From JASLQO01 sp002327525 (GTDB taxonomy: Bacteria > Pseudomonadota > Gammaproteobacteria > Pseudomonadales > Azotimanducaceae): a DNA stretch of 64,000 nt. Every line of letters begins with the position of its first letter. The stretch's first letter is position 1. The stretch lies in contig JASLQO010000025.1 of assembly GCA_030744435.1 (NCBI GenBank), positions 62,001-126,000 on the forward strand. The letters run 5' to 3'. Below are positions 51,638 to 60,509 of the stretch, piece by piece. The position numbers were made by a program, and so were the translations under genes. The notes below the pieces were generated by a model that was not told where the DNA came from, made no database searches, and saw only the letters and a list, made by a program, of their open reading frames with translations.

Positions 51638-52930
51638 TCAGCTACCCGTATCTGGCAGGCGCAGTCGTTCCGCCTCCCTCAACACTCTCAGGAAATTGCC
51701 TCCCCAGATCTTCTCGATATCACCCGCACTATATCCGCGCTCCACCAACCCCACGGTCACGTTCAGCGCTTCACTCGCATCGGCGAAGCCCTCGATCCCA
51801 CTGCCATGATTAAAATCGGTGCCAACACCAACGTGGTCCACACCGACACGCTTCGCGACATAATCGATATGATCTAGCATCACATCAACACTGCCGGGCC
51901 CGAGCAGATCGCTGATCGCACCCGTGAATGCAGTGCGCGCCTCGAGGTTGTCGATCTCCCAGTAGAGTTCGAACGGGTAGAGGTAGTCTTCCTCCACTCC
52001 GGCGTCTCGCCGCACGGCACGGATGTTCGCGTCCAGTTCTTTGTCGCGCGAGTCGAACAAGTAGCCCCGAAACGGAGCCACGTGGATCACGCCGCCCGTC
52101 TCTGCGATGCGGTCGATCTCCTCATCCGATAGATTGCGTGAGACGTCCGACAGCGCCCGCACATTGGAGTGGCTGGCGATGACCGGAGCCTTGGACAGAT
52201 CAATTGCCTGAAGTGCTGCCTGTCTGGAGAGCTGCGAGATGTCCACGATGCCGCCCAGCGCATTGATGCGCTCGACAGCCGCCACACCGAGTCTCGACAG
52301 CCCGCCATGTTCCGCCTCCGCCTCATGCGCTCCGATCTCACCGATGAAGATCGGCCGCGAGGAGTCGGCAAAGTCATTGTGTCCCATGTGCGTGAGCGCG
52401 AATACCCTCACCCCGGCATCGTAGAATTCGTCGAGCGCGGCAACGTCAGTACCGAGGATGCGCGCATTCTGGAAGCCCAGAATGAGGGCCAGCTTCCCCG
52501 CCTCGTGAGCGCTCACGAGGTCATCCGCAGAACGCACCAGCACCGCATTGTTATCCAGATCGGCTACGATGGCGGCGACGCCCGTCAACTTTTCGTGCGC
52601 AACGGCGCGCGCCGCCCGGTACCCTTCTTCGTCTCTCGGACCCGGCCCGACCGCGACCGACATCACCACCGCGTCAACACCGCCCGCCATCATCTTGCTG
52701 GGTTCGACCTGAGACCGGCCATCCGCTCCGGCGTACGGTGAGGTGGTGCCGGGGGGGATGATGTCTGCATGCGCATCCACAACCAGAGCTGATTGATGAA
52801 TGGCTTGTGTATCAGGCAGCGCCGCTGGTGCAGCCGCCACCGGATCGGCCTTCTGCTGTTCGATCTCACCCCCGCACGCACCGACTACTCCGATGCAAGC
52901 GATCATCGCCGCCACGCTCAACAGCTTCAT
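51638..52930 (-). CDS. Renal-dipeptidase-family lipoprotein
   Basis: A 430-residue lipoprotein: signal peptide ending in GAC (Cys19), then the membrane dipeptidase fold with zinc ligands His54 and Asp56 (VDAHADII), HSNVRAL and GTDFNHG. It likely cleaves dipeptides or D-amino-acid-containing dipeptides in the envelope. AAGGAG precedes the ATG at 52930. Upstream lies repeat copy B. Confidence 0.9.
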   Translation of the reverse strand: MKLLSVAAMIACIGVVGACGGEIEQQKADPVAAAPAALPDTQAIHQSALVVDAHADIIPPGTTSPYAGADGRSQVEPSKMMAGGVDAVVMSVAVGPGPRDEEGYRAARAVAHEKLTGVAAIVADLDNNAVLVRSADDLVSAHEAGKLALILGFQNARILGTDVAALDEFYDAGVRVFALTHMGHNDFADSSRPIFIGEIGAHEAEAEHGGLSRLGVAAVERINALGGIVDISQLSRQAALQAIDLSKAPVIASHSNVRALSDVSRNLSDEEIDRIAETGGVIHVAPFRGYLFDSRDKELDANIRAVRRDAGVEEDYLYPFELYWEIDNLEARTAFTGAISDLLGPGSVDVMLDHIDYVAKRVGVDHVGVGTDFNHGSGIEGFADASEALNVTVGLVERGYSAGDIEKIWGGNFLRVLREAERLRLPDTGS

Positions 52931-53034
52931 CGGCCCACTCCTTTTCTTGTGTTGGTGCCCCAATTGAACGTCACTCGATCGGTTTTGGCCACCACTGGCG
53001 TGCGCCATTCAGAGCGTGCATCATTTTTCCCGTA

Positions 53035-53246
53035 CTAGCCCAATGTAGTAATCCTGCGTGAGCTCAGATGCGTTAAAAAGGGCAAAACGCGTGCTCGCGC
53101 AGATTTTCGCGAGGGGATGCATACGCGCCATCTACGATAGCGCCACCGTATGTGGCCTGAGCGAAAAGCGAGCAAGTGCGAAGATTGCCCGTTATAACGC
53201 GAGCCGTAGGCGCTGTGAGCCGCATAGGATTACTACATTGGGCTAG
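53035..53246. repeat. Dispersed structured repeat, copy B (perfect terminal inverted repeats)
   Basis: Third copy, with the clearest ends. The first 21 bases (CTAGCCCAATGTAG...) are matched exactly by the reverse complement of the last 21 (53226-53246). The core has the same hairpin: GCTCGC/GCGAGC, TTTTCG/CGAAAA, CATACG/CGTATG and CGCCATC-TAC-GATAGCG (one mismatch). It lies between the dipeptidase gene and the split gene at 53262. No target-site duplication could be recognised. Confidence 0.88.
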
Positions 53247-53261
53247 TTCGAGGCAAAAAGA

Positions 53262-53747
53262 TTGCCGGAAGCGAATGAGACATATCGTGATTCCATCCTC
53301 GCAGCATGGGCCGGAGAGGTTCTCGGTGAGGTGTTTTTCGATCGCCTTGCCACGCTCGATGGAACCTCCGCCCCGAAATGGCGCGTGCTGCAATCTCTCG
53401 AAGCGGCAACCAGGGATGTGCTCGCTCCACTCATGATGGCACACGGCGGATCGATCTCGCCGCCGGATGCCGGCGCTGTTATCCACACCCGCGCGCGGGC
53501 AAACGACTTCGCGGCCCTGCCGCACCGCGAGCGTCTCTAGGCCAGGAGACCCACGGCCGAGCACGCTCTGGAGCGTTTCGAGCACCTGCTCGGCGTCGCA
53601 CCTCGCGAGGAGGCAGATGCCATCGGCTTCCTCGTCAGCCACGAACAGGCACTACTGGACTTCGTTGCCACGCAGCAGTCAAGCGAACCTGGCGACTCCG
53701 TGGCGCACGCCCATCAACTGGTTGCAAGCGTACGTAAAGGAAGGTAA
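53262..53747 (+). pseudogene. Helical protein gene with in-frame TAG
   Basis: The frame begins at TTG 53262 (GAGG about 8 bases upstream), reads YRDSILAAWAGEVLGEVFFDRLAT and AATRDVLAPLMMAHG, has TAG at 53538-53540, then continues in the same frame as ARRPTAEHALERFEHLLGVA and AIGFLVSHEQALLDFVA to 53747. Total about 161 residues. The tail and head fit together in frame, so this is one gene with a nonsense codon. It resembles a family of uncharacterised helical proteins of ferritin-like appearance; no name can be given. Confidence 0.6.
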
Positions 53748-54065
53748 CCACGCCTCGGATTGAACCCATCCGTCCTGCGACGCCGCGCGATCTACTCTCA
53801 TCCAAGTAGAAGTGGCAGACATCACAGCATCGTCTCTCACCCCGAAATAGTACTGGACAACTGGGAGATCCCTCCTATACTGCGCGCCACTAGAGAATCC
53901 CGCCCCGTCTTCTTTCCCGAGCATTTCACTCTGTCAGTCGCCGGTCATCGCTCTTGATTCATGATCTCCCAGGCAGGGTGCCTGTGGGACGCAAATACGT
54001 GTACTTCGATCCAAGCGCGGGAACGACACGCACAGCTCGCGACAAGCGGGCAAAGGACTGATTGA
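53748..54065. other. Intergenic stretch without clear gene
   Basis: No convincing gene or motif was recognised in this 318-base stretch before the RRM gene. A frame of 65 codons on the plus strand (53760-53957) has no supporting features. Confidence 0.4.
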
Positions 54066-54353
54066 ATGAAATTGTATGTAGGCAATCTGCCTTGGAGCAC
54101 CACCGATGGTGATCTTGAGTCTTTATTTGGCAGTTGCGGAGAAGTGATTTCCGCTCGCGTCATCACGGATCGCGACACCGGCCGTTCCCGTGGTTTCGGT
54201 TTCGTCGAGATGCCGAACGCCGACGCTCAGAAAGCCATCTCCGAACTGAATGGACATTCGCTGGAATCCCGCGAACTGCGCGTCAACGAAGCCAACGAAC
54301 CGAAGTCGCGCGGTGGCGCCGGCCGCGGTGGTGGTGGGCGCGATCGCTGGTAG
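54066..54353 (+). CDS. RRM-domain RNA-binding protein
   Basis: A 95-residue single RRM protein: RNP2 LYVGNL and RNP1 RGFGFVEM, and a Gly/Arg tail ending in Asp-Arg-Trp. It is a paralogue of the protein at 9310-9633, with almost the same sequence through the RNP motifs but without the long polyglycine. The nucleotide sequences differ, so this is an old duplication. It likely binds RNA in stress or cold. Confidence 0.92.
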   Translation: MKLYVGNLPWSTTDGDLESLFGSCGEVISARVITDRDTGRSRGFGFVEMPNADAQKAISELNGHSLESRELRVNEANEPKSRGGAGRGGGGRDRW

Positions 54354-54550
54354 CGTCTCACCCGCTACGTGAATGGCATACATCGGCCGGTGACTGCATC
54401 GGCCGATATCCGCTGGCACGATTCGAACCTGATGCCTCCCCACAGACAGTTCCAACTCATCGACAGTGCTTCACAGGATCGCCTTCAGGGCGGCTTGCCC
54501 TGCAATTCGGGCTCCTTCTCACCACGTTCCCGGAATTGTACTTGCTCGGC

Positions 54551-55348
54551 TTACCTCTCCCCCTGATCAACCCGCCGGTTTTCGCCACCGGGCCGGTCTT
54601 CCGGAATATCGAATCCGATCAGCCAGTTAACGGACCGCAACCGGTCGCGTTCGGCCGGGTCCACCAGCGACCAGGCGGTGCCGGGAGCTCCGGCTCGCGC
54701 CGTTGTGCCAATGCGGTGAACGTAGGCTTCCGGCTCGTGAGGGAGTTCGAAGTTGATCACATAGGATACGTCATCGATATCGATACCGCGGGCGGCGATG
54801 TCGGTAACGACCAGCACCCACGAAGTACCGTCTTTGAAGTTGGCAAGCGCCCTTTGACGCGCGCTGTGTGACTTGTTGCCGTGAATGGCCTCCGCGAACC
54901 CCCCTGCCTTCTCGAGTTTTCGCACCACACGGTTTGCAGAGTGTTTTGTACGGACAAAAACGATAGCACGGGTCAACGTGGGCGCTCGGATCTGCGGATT
55001 CTGGTTTACGCCACCGAAGATGGCCACGTTGGTTAGGGTAGTGAAACACGCAAAGCCGGCGAGATCGTCGCGGATGCGGGCTGCCAACTCCCGGGTCGGT
55101 GCAACTACCAGCACCCTCGGGTGTCCGGGTGTGCTGCACCGGTCGTCCGATTGCAGATGTTGCAGCAGCGGCAGACCAAACGTGGCGGTTTTACCGGTAC
55201 CGGTCTGGGCGAGTGCGACAACGTCTCGTCCTTCCAGTAGCAGTGGAATGGCCTGGTTCTGAATTGGAGTAGGCGTATTGAAACCCGGCGCATGCACGGC
55301 ACGCACGAGGCTCCTTCCCACGCCCAGGGATCTGAATTGTTCGGTCAA
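54551..55348 (-). pseudogene. DEAD-box RNA helicase lacking motifs II and III
   Basis: A 265-residue frame of RhlE type: TTG start at 55348 after AAGGAA, the Q motif (PTPIQNQAIP), motif I AQTGTGKTA, motif Ia PTRELA, then GGVNQNPQIR, directly followed by IVFVRTKHSANRV, which is motif IV. So motif II (DEAD) and motif III (SAT) are missing, about 100-150 residues, with the frame kept. Motif V (TDIAARGIDI) is present; motif VI reads HRIGTTARAG, with Thr where the arginine finger HRIGRT is expected. It cannot hydrolyse ATP in the normal way. Confidence 0.8.
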
Positions 55349-55620
55349 TGAATTTCCTTGGATTACGGCGCGTTTTATGAGATGCAGCACATCATGCTTG
55401 GCGCCAGAGACAGGCACCCGAAAGACGGTACCTGGAGCGCAGCGCAAAGTGGACTTTCACGGCACGCCTGTCAGGTCTCTCGCGCCACCACAGTGCACTC
55501 TGCTCGAAGCCATGCCTCCGGCGGGCTGAGACAACACCCACGATATTGCGTATAAAGAGCCTCATCAACAAAACAGCCTACGAACGAATGGCAGTCCAGA
55601 GGGCAGACAGGAGACTTACG

Positions 55621-57720
55621 TTGAAACGAGCGACTAGCCCCGCATACCTTCCTCGCACGAAGTTTCTCCTAGCATTCGCCCTGGCAGCTTTCTGGCTCGC
55701 ACTTCCGGTGCTCGGCCATACTGCTGGCGCGGGCAACGTCAACGAGGCTCGCGTCCTCGAAGAAGCCGCCAGGGGTCACAACTGGCTGCTCAAGGGCGGA
55801 GACTTCACCGGTCAGCACTACTCGCCTCTGGCCGAGATCAACCAACGTAATATCAACCAACTCGGGCTCGCCTGGTCCGCAGATCTGCCAATCCCAGACG
55901 GGATATCCACCACACCCATCGTCGTGGACGGCGTGATCTACCTCTCGGGGGCTTATTCGGTAGTACTCGCAATCGACGCTTCCAACGGGCGAATACTCTG
56001 GAGCTATGACCCCGGCGTACGGCAGGCATTCGCCGAACTGCCGATGCTCTCGTGGCCCGCGCGGGTGAACCGGGGCGTTGCGGTGTGGGCGAAGCGTGTG
56101 TACCTGTCAACCGCAGACTGCCGTCTGATCGCACTGGATGCCGGCAAAGGTACTGCGCTCTGGTCGAAGCAGACCTGCGACAACGCAAAGGGTTTCTTCA
56201 TCACCGACTCACCCTACGTGGGTGGCGGCAAGGTGTTTTTGGGCAACGCGGGTTCGGAATCGCAGGAAAACGGCCGGGGCTATGTGTCTGCCTACGATAC
56301 CGAGAGCGGTGATCTCAAGTGGCGCTTTTTCATCGTGCCGAGCGACAACCCGGAGGAAAACGACACAGCAGCGATGAAGATGGCCGCTAAAACTTGGTCG
56401 GGTGACGCGCTTGAAAAGTATGGCGGCGGGGGGCACAACTGGAACGAGATGACCTACGATCCCGCATCCAACCAGCTCTTCTTCGGCACATCGGGCGCCT
56501 ACCCATACGTACACGCCGAACGCAGCCCGGTGGGCGGAGAGAACCTGTTTCTGTCTTCCGTCGTCGCAGTCGATGCAGACACCGGTGAATACCAGTGGCA
56601 CTACCAGACCGTGGATAAGGACAGCTGGGACTACAACGCCACCATGAACATAGTGCTCGCCGACATGCAAATCCGTGGCCGCAAACGCGAAACCCTGCTG
56701 ATCGCACCCAAAAACGGTTTTCACTACACCCTGGACAGGCACAATGGAGAGCTGTTGGCCGTCGGCAAGTTCGCGAAGACCAACTGGGCATCCGACATCG
56801 ATATCGAAACGGGCAAGCCCGTGTACGATCCCGCCGGTGAGTACTGGACCCTGGAAGACGGTGAGACGGCTTATCTGTGGCCGAACATGTGGGGTGCGCA
56901 CAACTGGCACCCAATGGCGTATCACCCCGGCACCAATCTCTCCTACATTCCCGTGGTGGACGCACCTGCAAGGGTCAGTGGCGGTGAAGAGAATGAGGCG
57001 ATCGTCATGCTCGATGAAGTGGACGGTAAGCCTCATGCACCTGGTAAACTGGTCGCAATGGATCCAGCCACCGGCAAGATCCGATGGCGAATCGATCACG
57101 AACGTCCTTTCAATGGCGGTCTCATGACCACCGCGGGTAATCTTCTGTTCCAGGGCCTCGCGACCGGTGAATTTCAGGCCTATGCGGCAAACACCGGTGA
57201 GCGCCTGTGGTCGGTGCAGACGGGATCGGCCATCAACGCTTCACCGGCAACCTACTCCCAGGCAGGAACCCAGTACGTGTTGATCCCGATCGGCGCCGGT
57301 GGCGGACTGCAGTTCCTGTACCCGGAGATGCACAGTACCAGTACATCGCGTGGCCCCACGCGTCTTCTGGCGTTTGCGCTGGAGGGGAAGCAACCGATGC
57401 CGGTCACACCGATACCCCAGCGCCGGTTGCCCGATCAGCCGAAGTTCGAGGCGTCACCGGACAGCATAGCGGCCGGCGCCGCGCTGTACTCGGGTCATTG
57501 CAAGATCTGTCATGGCAGCAACGCAATCGCGCGCTTCGACGGATCGGTACCGGATCTGCGTTATGCGACGAGTGCCACCCTCGATGCCTGGGACATCATC
57601 GTCGTTGGTGGCGTCAAAGCATCCAACGGTATGCCGGCGATGGGCATCTCTGCGGAAGAGTCGCAGGCCATTCGAAGCTACGTGTTATCGCTGGCGACAG
57701 AGTTGGGTGGTGCCCCCTAG
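55621..57720 (+). CDS. PQQ-dependent alcohol dehydrogenase with C-terminal cytochrome c
   Basis: A 699-residue exported quinohaemoprotein: signal peptide, eight-bladed propeller (blades with AIDASNGRILWSYD and ALDAGKGTALWSKQ), and a cytochrome c domain with haem site CKICHG (Cys627, Cys630, His631). The active-site Glu/Asn/Asp region is partly recognisable. The usual vicinal Cys-Cys of this enzyme class is not seen; the aligned segment reads LSWPARVNRG. The TTG at 55621 with GGAG upstream is preferred; the ATG at 55588 is an alternative. It oxidises an alcohol in the periplasm and passes electrons via its own haem. Confidence 0.88.
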   Translation: MKRATSPAYLPRTKFLLAFALAAFWLALPVLGHTAGAGNVNEARVLEEAARGHNWLLKGGDFTGQHYSPLAEINQRNINQLGLAWSADLPIPDGISTTPIVVDGVIYLSGAYSVVLAIDASNGRILWSYDPGVRQAFAELPMLSWPARVNRGVAVWAKRVYLSTADCRLIALDAGKGTALWSKQTCDNAKGFFITDSPYVGGGKVFLGNAGSESQENGRGYVSAYDTESGDLKWRFFIVPSDNPEENDTAAMKMAAKTWSGDALEKYGGGGHNWNEMTYDPASNQLFFGTSGAYPYVHAERSPVGGENLFLSSVVAVDADTGEYQWHYQTVDKDSWDYNATMNIVLADMQIRGRKRETLLIAPKNGFHYTLDRHNGELLAVGKFAKTNWASDIDIETGKPVYDPAGEYWTLEDGETAYLWPNMWGAHNWHPMAYHPGTNLSYIPVVDAPARVSGGEENEAIVMLDEVDGKPHAPGKLVAMDPATGKIRWRIDHERPFNGGLMTTAGNLLFQGLATGEFQAYAANTGERLWSVQTGSAINASPATYSQAGTQYVLIPIGAGGGLQFLYPEMHSTSTSRGPTRLLAFALEGKQPMPVTPIPQRRLPDQPKFEASPDSIAAGAALYSGHCKICHGSNAIARFDGSVPDLRYATSATLDAWDIIVVGGVKASNGMPAMGISAEESQAIRSYVLSLATELGGAP

Positions 57721-57845
57721 TGAAGCAAGCGGTAAACAGGGTCGCTTGAGGCCGTGTGAAAAGGAGTACGCAGCGGAGTTGCGCGTAAGTGGTCTGAACC
57801 GGCACTACTTTCTATCAAGGCCAGTATTGGCAGATGACAGACAAC

Positions 57846-59030
57846 TCAGTCGGGCAGCCCCAGCACGCGCTTCGCGATGATGTTCATCTGTACCTCCTTG
57901 GTTCCGCCGGCGATGGTGAGTGACTTGCCATACAGCCATTGCCTGGTGATCGCCGTCTCAGTGTCCTCGAAACCATCGCCTTCCACACCGAGACCCTGCA
58001 CACCCATGGCCTCGACCATCAGCTCATCGCCCTCCTGGGTCAGGATGGCGTTCGAGAGCTTCACCGCAGAGGAGGCGAACCCCGGCGCGTGCGATCTCAG
58101 CTCTTCGATGACCCGTTTCTGGGTCAGTTTCTGCGCCGCATGGTTCATGGAGTAGTCGCTCAAGCGCGCGCGTACTACGGGATCCTGAACATGACCGCCC
58201 ATCAGCCCGATGTAGCGCTTCACGATGCCCGGCACCTTGCTTGCTTCGGCACGCCCGCCTTGTGAGCCAGAAATATTGATGCCGGCATGTGTGGAGCGCT
58301 CGAACTGCAGCAAGCGTTTGCCCACCGTCCAGCCGTTGTCTACACCGCCGATGACATCGTCAGCGCGGGCAATGGCATCCTCGAACACCGTTTCGCAGAA
58401 GGGCGATTTTCCAGACAGCAGACGAATGGGGTGCACCTGCACACCGGGCTGGTCCATGTCCACGAGTATGAGGCTGATGCCCTCGTGCTTCGGTTTGTCC
58501 GGGGATGTGCGGGCCAGTACGAAGATAAAGTCGCAATCCGTCGCATCGCTGGTCCAGGTCTTGCGTCCGTTCAGTACGAAGTGATCGCCATCAAGAACGG
58601 CCTTCAATTGCAGGCTCGCGAGGTCCGAACCCGCTCCCGGTTCGGAATAGCCCATAGCCCAGGCGCCGTCACCGCGTGCAATCTGAGGCAACCAGCGCGC
58701 TTTCTGATCGTCGGTTCCGTATTCCAGAATCGTCGGTCCAATGTAGTTCACGCCGCGTCCGGTGAGCGGAGTACGTGCATTCATATGCGTGAGTTCCTCG
58801 ATCAGAACCCTGTATTGATCACGGTCGAGTTCTGCTCCGCCATACTTCTTCGGCCAGGTCGGCACCGTCCAGCCCTTCTCCGCCATGCACTCAAGCCATC
58901 GTTTCACGTCCGCGCCGAGGTCCAATTTGCGGTACCCAAGCGTGGTCGGCCCCGGCCCGCGAACGCCATCCGGGCAGTGTTCTTCCAGCCACGCGCGCGC
59001 CTCAGCGCGAAAATCGTCCAGTTCGCTCAT
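57846..59030 (-). CDS. Acyl-CoA dehydrogenase
   Basis: A 394-residue FAD enzyme: N-terminal helical part (WLEEHCPDGVRGPG), central strand part with GYSEPGAGSDLASLQ and NGRKTWTSDA (flavin binding), and C-terminal helices with ANKRVLGLP-type ending. It performs the first step of beta-oxidation on a CoA ester. The ATG at 59030 is chosen as GGAAGC precedes. It reads in the same direction as the flavin monooxygenase-type gene upstream, with a 314-base gap. Confidence 0.92.
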   Translation of the reverse strand: MSELDDFRAEARAWLEEHCPDGVRGPGPTTLGYRKLDLGADVKRWLECMAEKGWTVPTWPKKYGGAELDRDQYRVLIEELTHMNARTPLTGRGVNYIGPTILEYGTDDQKARWLPQIARGDGAWAMGYSEPGAGSDLASLQLKAVLDGDHFVLNGRKTWTSDATDCDFIFVLARTSPDKPKHEGISLILVDMDQPGVQVHPIRLLSGKSPFCETVFEDAIARADDVIGGVDNGWTVGKRLLQFERSTHAGINISGSQGGRAEASKVPGIVKRYIGLMGGHVQDPVVRARLSDYSMNHAAQKLTQKRVIEELRSHAPGFASSAVKLSNAILTQEGDELMVEAMGVQGLGVEGDGFEDTETAITRQWLYGKSLTIAGGTKEVQMNIIAKRVLGLPD

Positions 59031-59344
59031 CATGCTTCCATCGTCAGTACGCTACCGCCTACCAATTGGCGGTGCCACCAGTTTCGATGCAGGCGGTCCC
59101 TGGTGGTCCGGTTTGGGTTCATCCAACAGGAATATACCAGCAGCTTCCAGGCTACCGGATCGCCGCATTCCTTCACGCCTTCGCGTGCACACTATGAACA
59201 TTCATCGAGGTGTCGGGTGCGGGAATTATTCTCCGCCATGAACCCCTGTGTCGAAATCCTCCGATAGACGTCGGCGCCCCTTGGCACGAAACTCGCCCGC
59301 GCGCCACAGCACGATGGTCCGCGCCTTGATCGCGAAACATCGAC
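59031..59344. other. Gap without recognisable gene
   Basis: This 314-base stretch between the two acyl-CoA-dehydrogenase-fold genes holds no gene I recognise. An inverted pair ACCGCC-TACCAATT-GGCGGT lies at about 59054-59073, directly upstream of the 59030 start. Confidence 0.4.
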
Positions 59345-60508
59345 CTATACGGGGATCGTCAGCGGCAGACCAAGCTGTGCGCGCCCATGTTGCTCCCCGG
59401 CCAGATCGCAGTCGAAAACCGTATGGCAACTGGCGGTGTGCACATCACGCAGCATGCGCTGCAGAGGGCTCGACAGGAAGTGCGCGTGCGCGCCGCTCGC
59501 CTCCACCACGTCCCGCACCACGTCGCGCGACTTGCGCACGACGTCCGCGATACGAAAGCGAAAATGCGCACGTTCCCCCTCGGAGCACGGATCGTCCGTC
59601 TGACCCCATTCTTCCACGTCCCGGGCCAACTGCATCAACAACACTTCGGCATTCTCGGCCGCCAGCGCAATATGGCCCAGGCGGTGCTGTGCTACACCCT
59701 TCTCCGACTGCTTATCTGTGGTGCCGTACACCACGCGCTCCTGCATGCGCTCGCAGAACAGCTCCACCGCCCGTTTCGCGCAACCGACGACCGGGGCTGC
59801 CGCGGTGAGTCCCAGCACGGGCAACATGGGCATTTTGTACAACGGCCGGTCGAGCCACTTTGCACCCGCCGACGTGCCATCACGAATCGTCGCGATACTC
59901 TCCTTCATGTGTTCGGGGATGAACACGTCGTGCACAGCAATGTCGTTGCTACCCGTAGCGACCATACCGGCGACGTTCCAGGTGTCGATCACCTCGATCT
60001 GATCTCTCGGCAGCATGTACATGCACAGATCCTGCCTGTCGCTTCCTTCGACGGGCGTGAGTGCGCCCACCATGGCCCAGTCGGCATGCATCACGCCCGT
60101 ACCCCATTCCCAGCGCCCTGTAACACGGAACCCGCCATTCACCGGTGTCGCGACGCCTTTCGGCGCCAGCGATCCCGGTGCGATCATGTAGGGTTGCTTA
60201 CCGAACACTTCCTCCTGGGCCTGCCGATTGTATAGCGCGAACAACCAGTTGTGCTCCATGCAAAATGTCACCACCCACGCGGTGCTGGTGCAGGCCCCGC
60301 CGAGCGCCATGCCGATTTTCATGAAGGTTTCCATCCCGAACTCTAAGCCGTCGAAGTGCTTCGGTACGAAGTAGCGGTACACGCCCGTGTCCTCTATGGC
60401 CTGCATGACCGAGTCCACGGGTTTGCGCTCCTGTTCAGCCTGCTCGGCATATTCCTCCACCATCGGCACCAGCGTCGCGATTTCTGCAAGAAGTTGTTCT
60501 TCGGTCAT
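59345..60508 (-). CDS. Acyl-CoA-dehydrogenase-fold flavin monooxygenase (group D, HsaA-like)
   Basis: A 387-residue protein of the acyl-CoA dehydrogenase fold with the features of two-component flavin monooxygenases: ALGGACTSTAWVVTFCMEHNW, RVTGRWEWGTGVMHADWAMVG and NDIAVHDVFIPEHM. These enzymes (HsaA, HpaB-type group D) hydroxylate phenols using FADH2 from a separate reductase; no reductase is seen nearby. The ATG at 60508 is chosen by homology. The broken MarR gene ends 1 base before it, in the same direction. Confidence 0.8.
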   Translation of the reverse strand: MTEEQLLAEIATLVPMVEEYAEQAEQERKPVDSVMQAIEDTGVYRYFVPKHFDGLEFGMETFMKIGMALGGACTSTAWVVTFCMEHNWLFALYNRQAQEEVFGKQPYMIAPGSLAPKGVATPVNGGFRVTGRWEWGTGVMHADWAMVGALTPVEGSDRQDLCMYMLPRDQIEVIDTWNVAGMVATGSNDIAVHDVFIPEHMKESIATIRDGTSAGAKWLDRPLYKMPMLPVLGLTAAAPVVGCAKRAVELFCERMQERVVYGTTDKQSEKGVAQHRLGHIALAAENAEVLLMQLARDVEEWGQTDDPCSEGERAHFRFRIADVVRKSRDVVRDVVEASGAHAHFLSSPLQRMLRDVHTASCHTVFDCDLAGEQHGRAQLGLPLTIPV

Positions 60509-60509
60509 G

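Noticed and set aside
9943..53195. Conserved short peptide (GCIRAIYDGATV...) encoded in all three repeat copies
   Set aside because: The bases are conserved as a hairpin on both strands, and the frames have no ribosome site, differing starts and no codon-type conservation. The peptide is a by-product of the DNA repeat.
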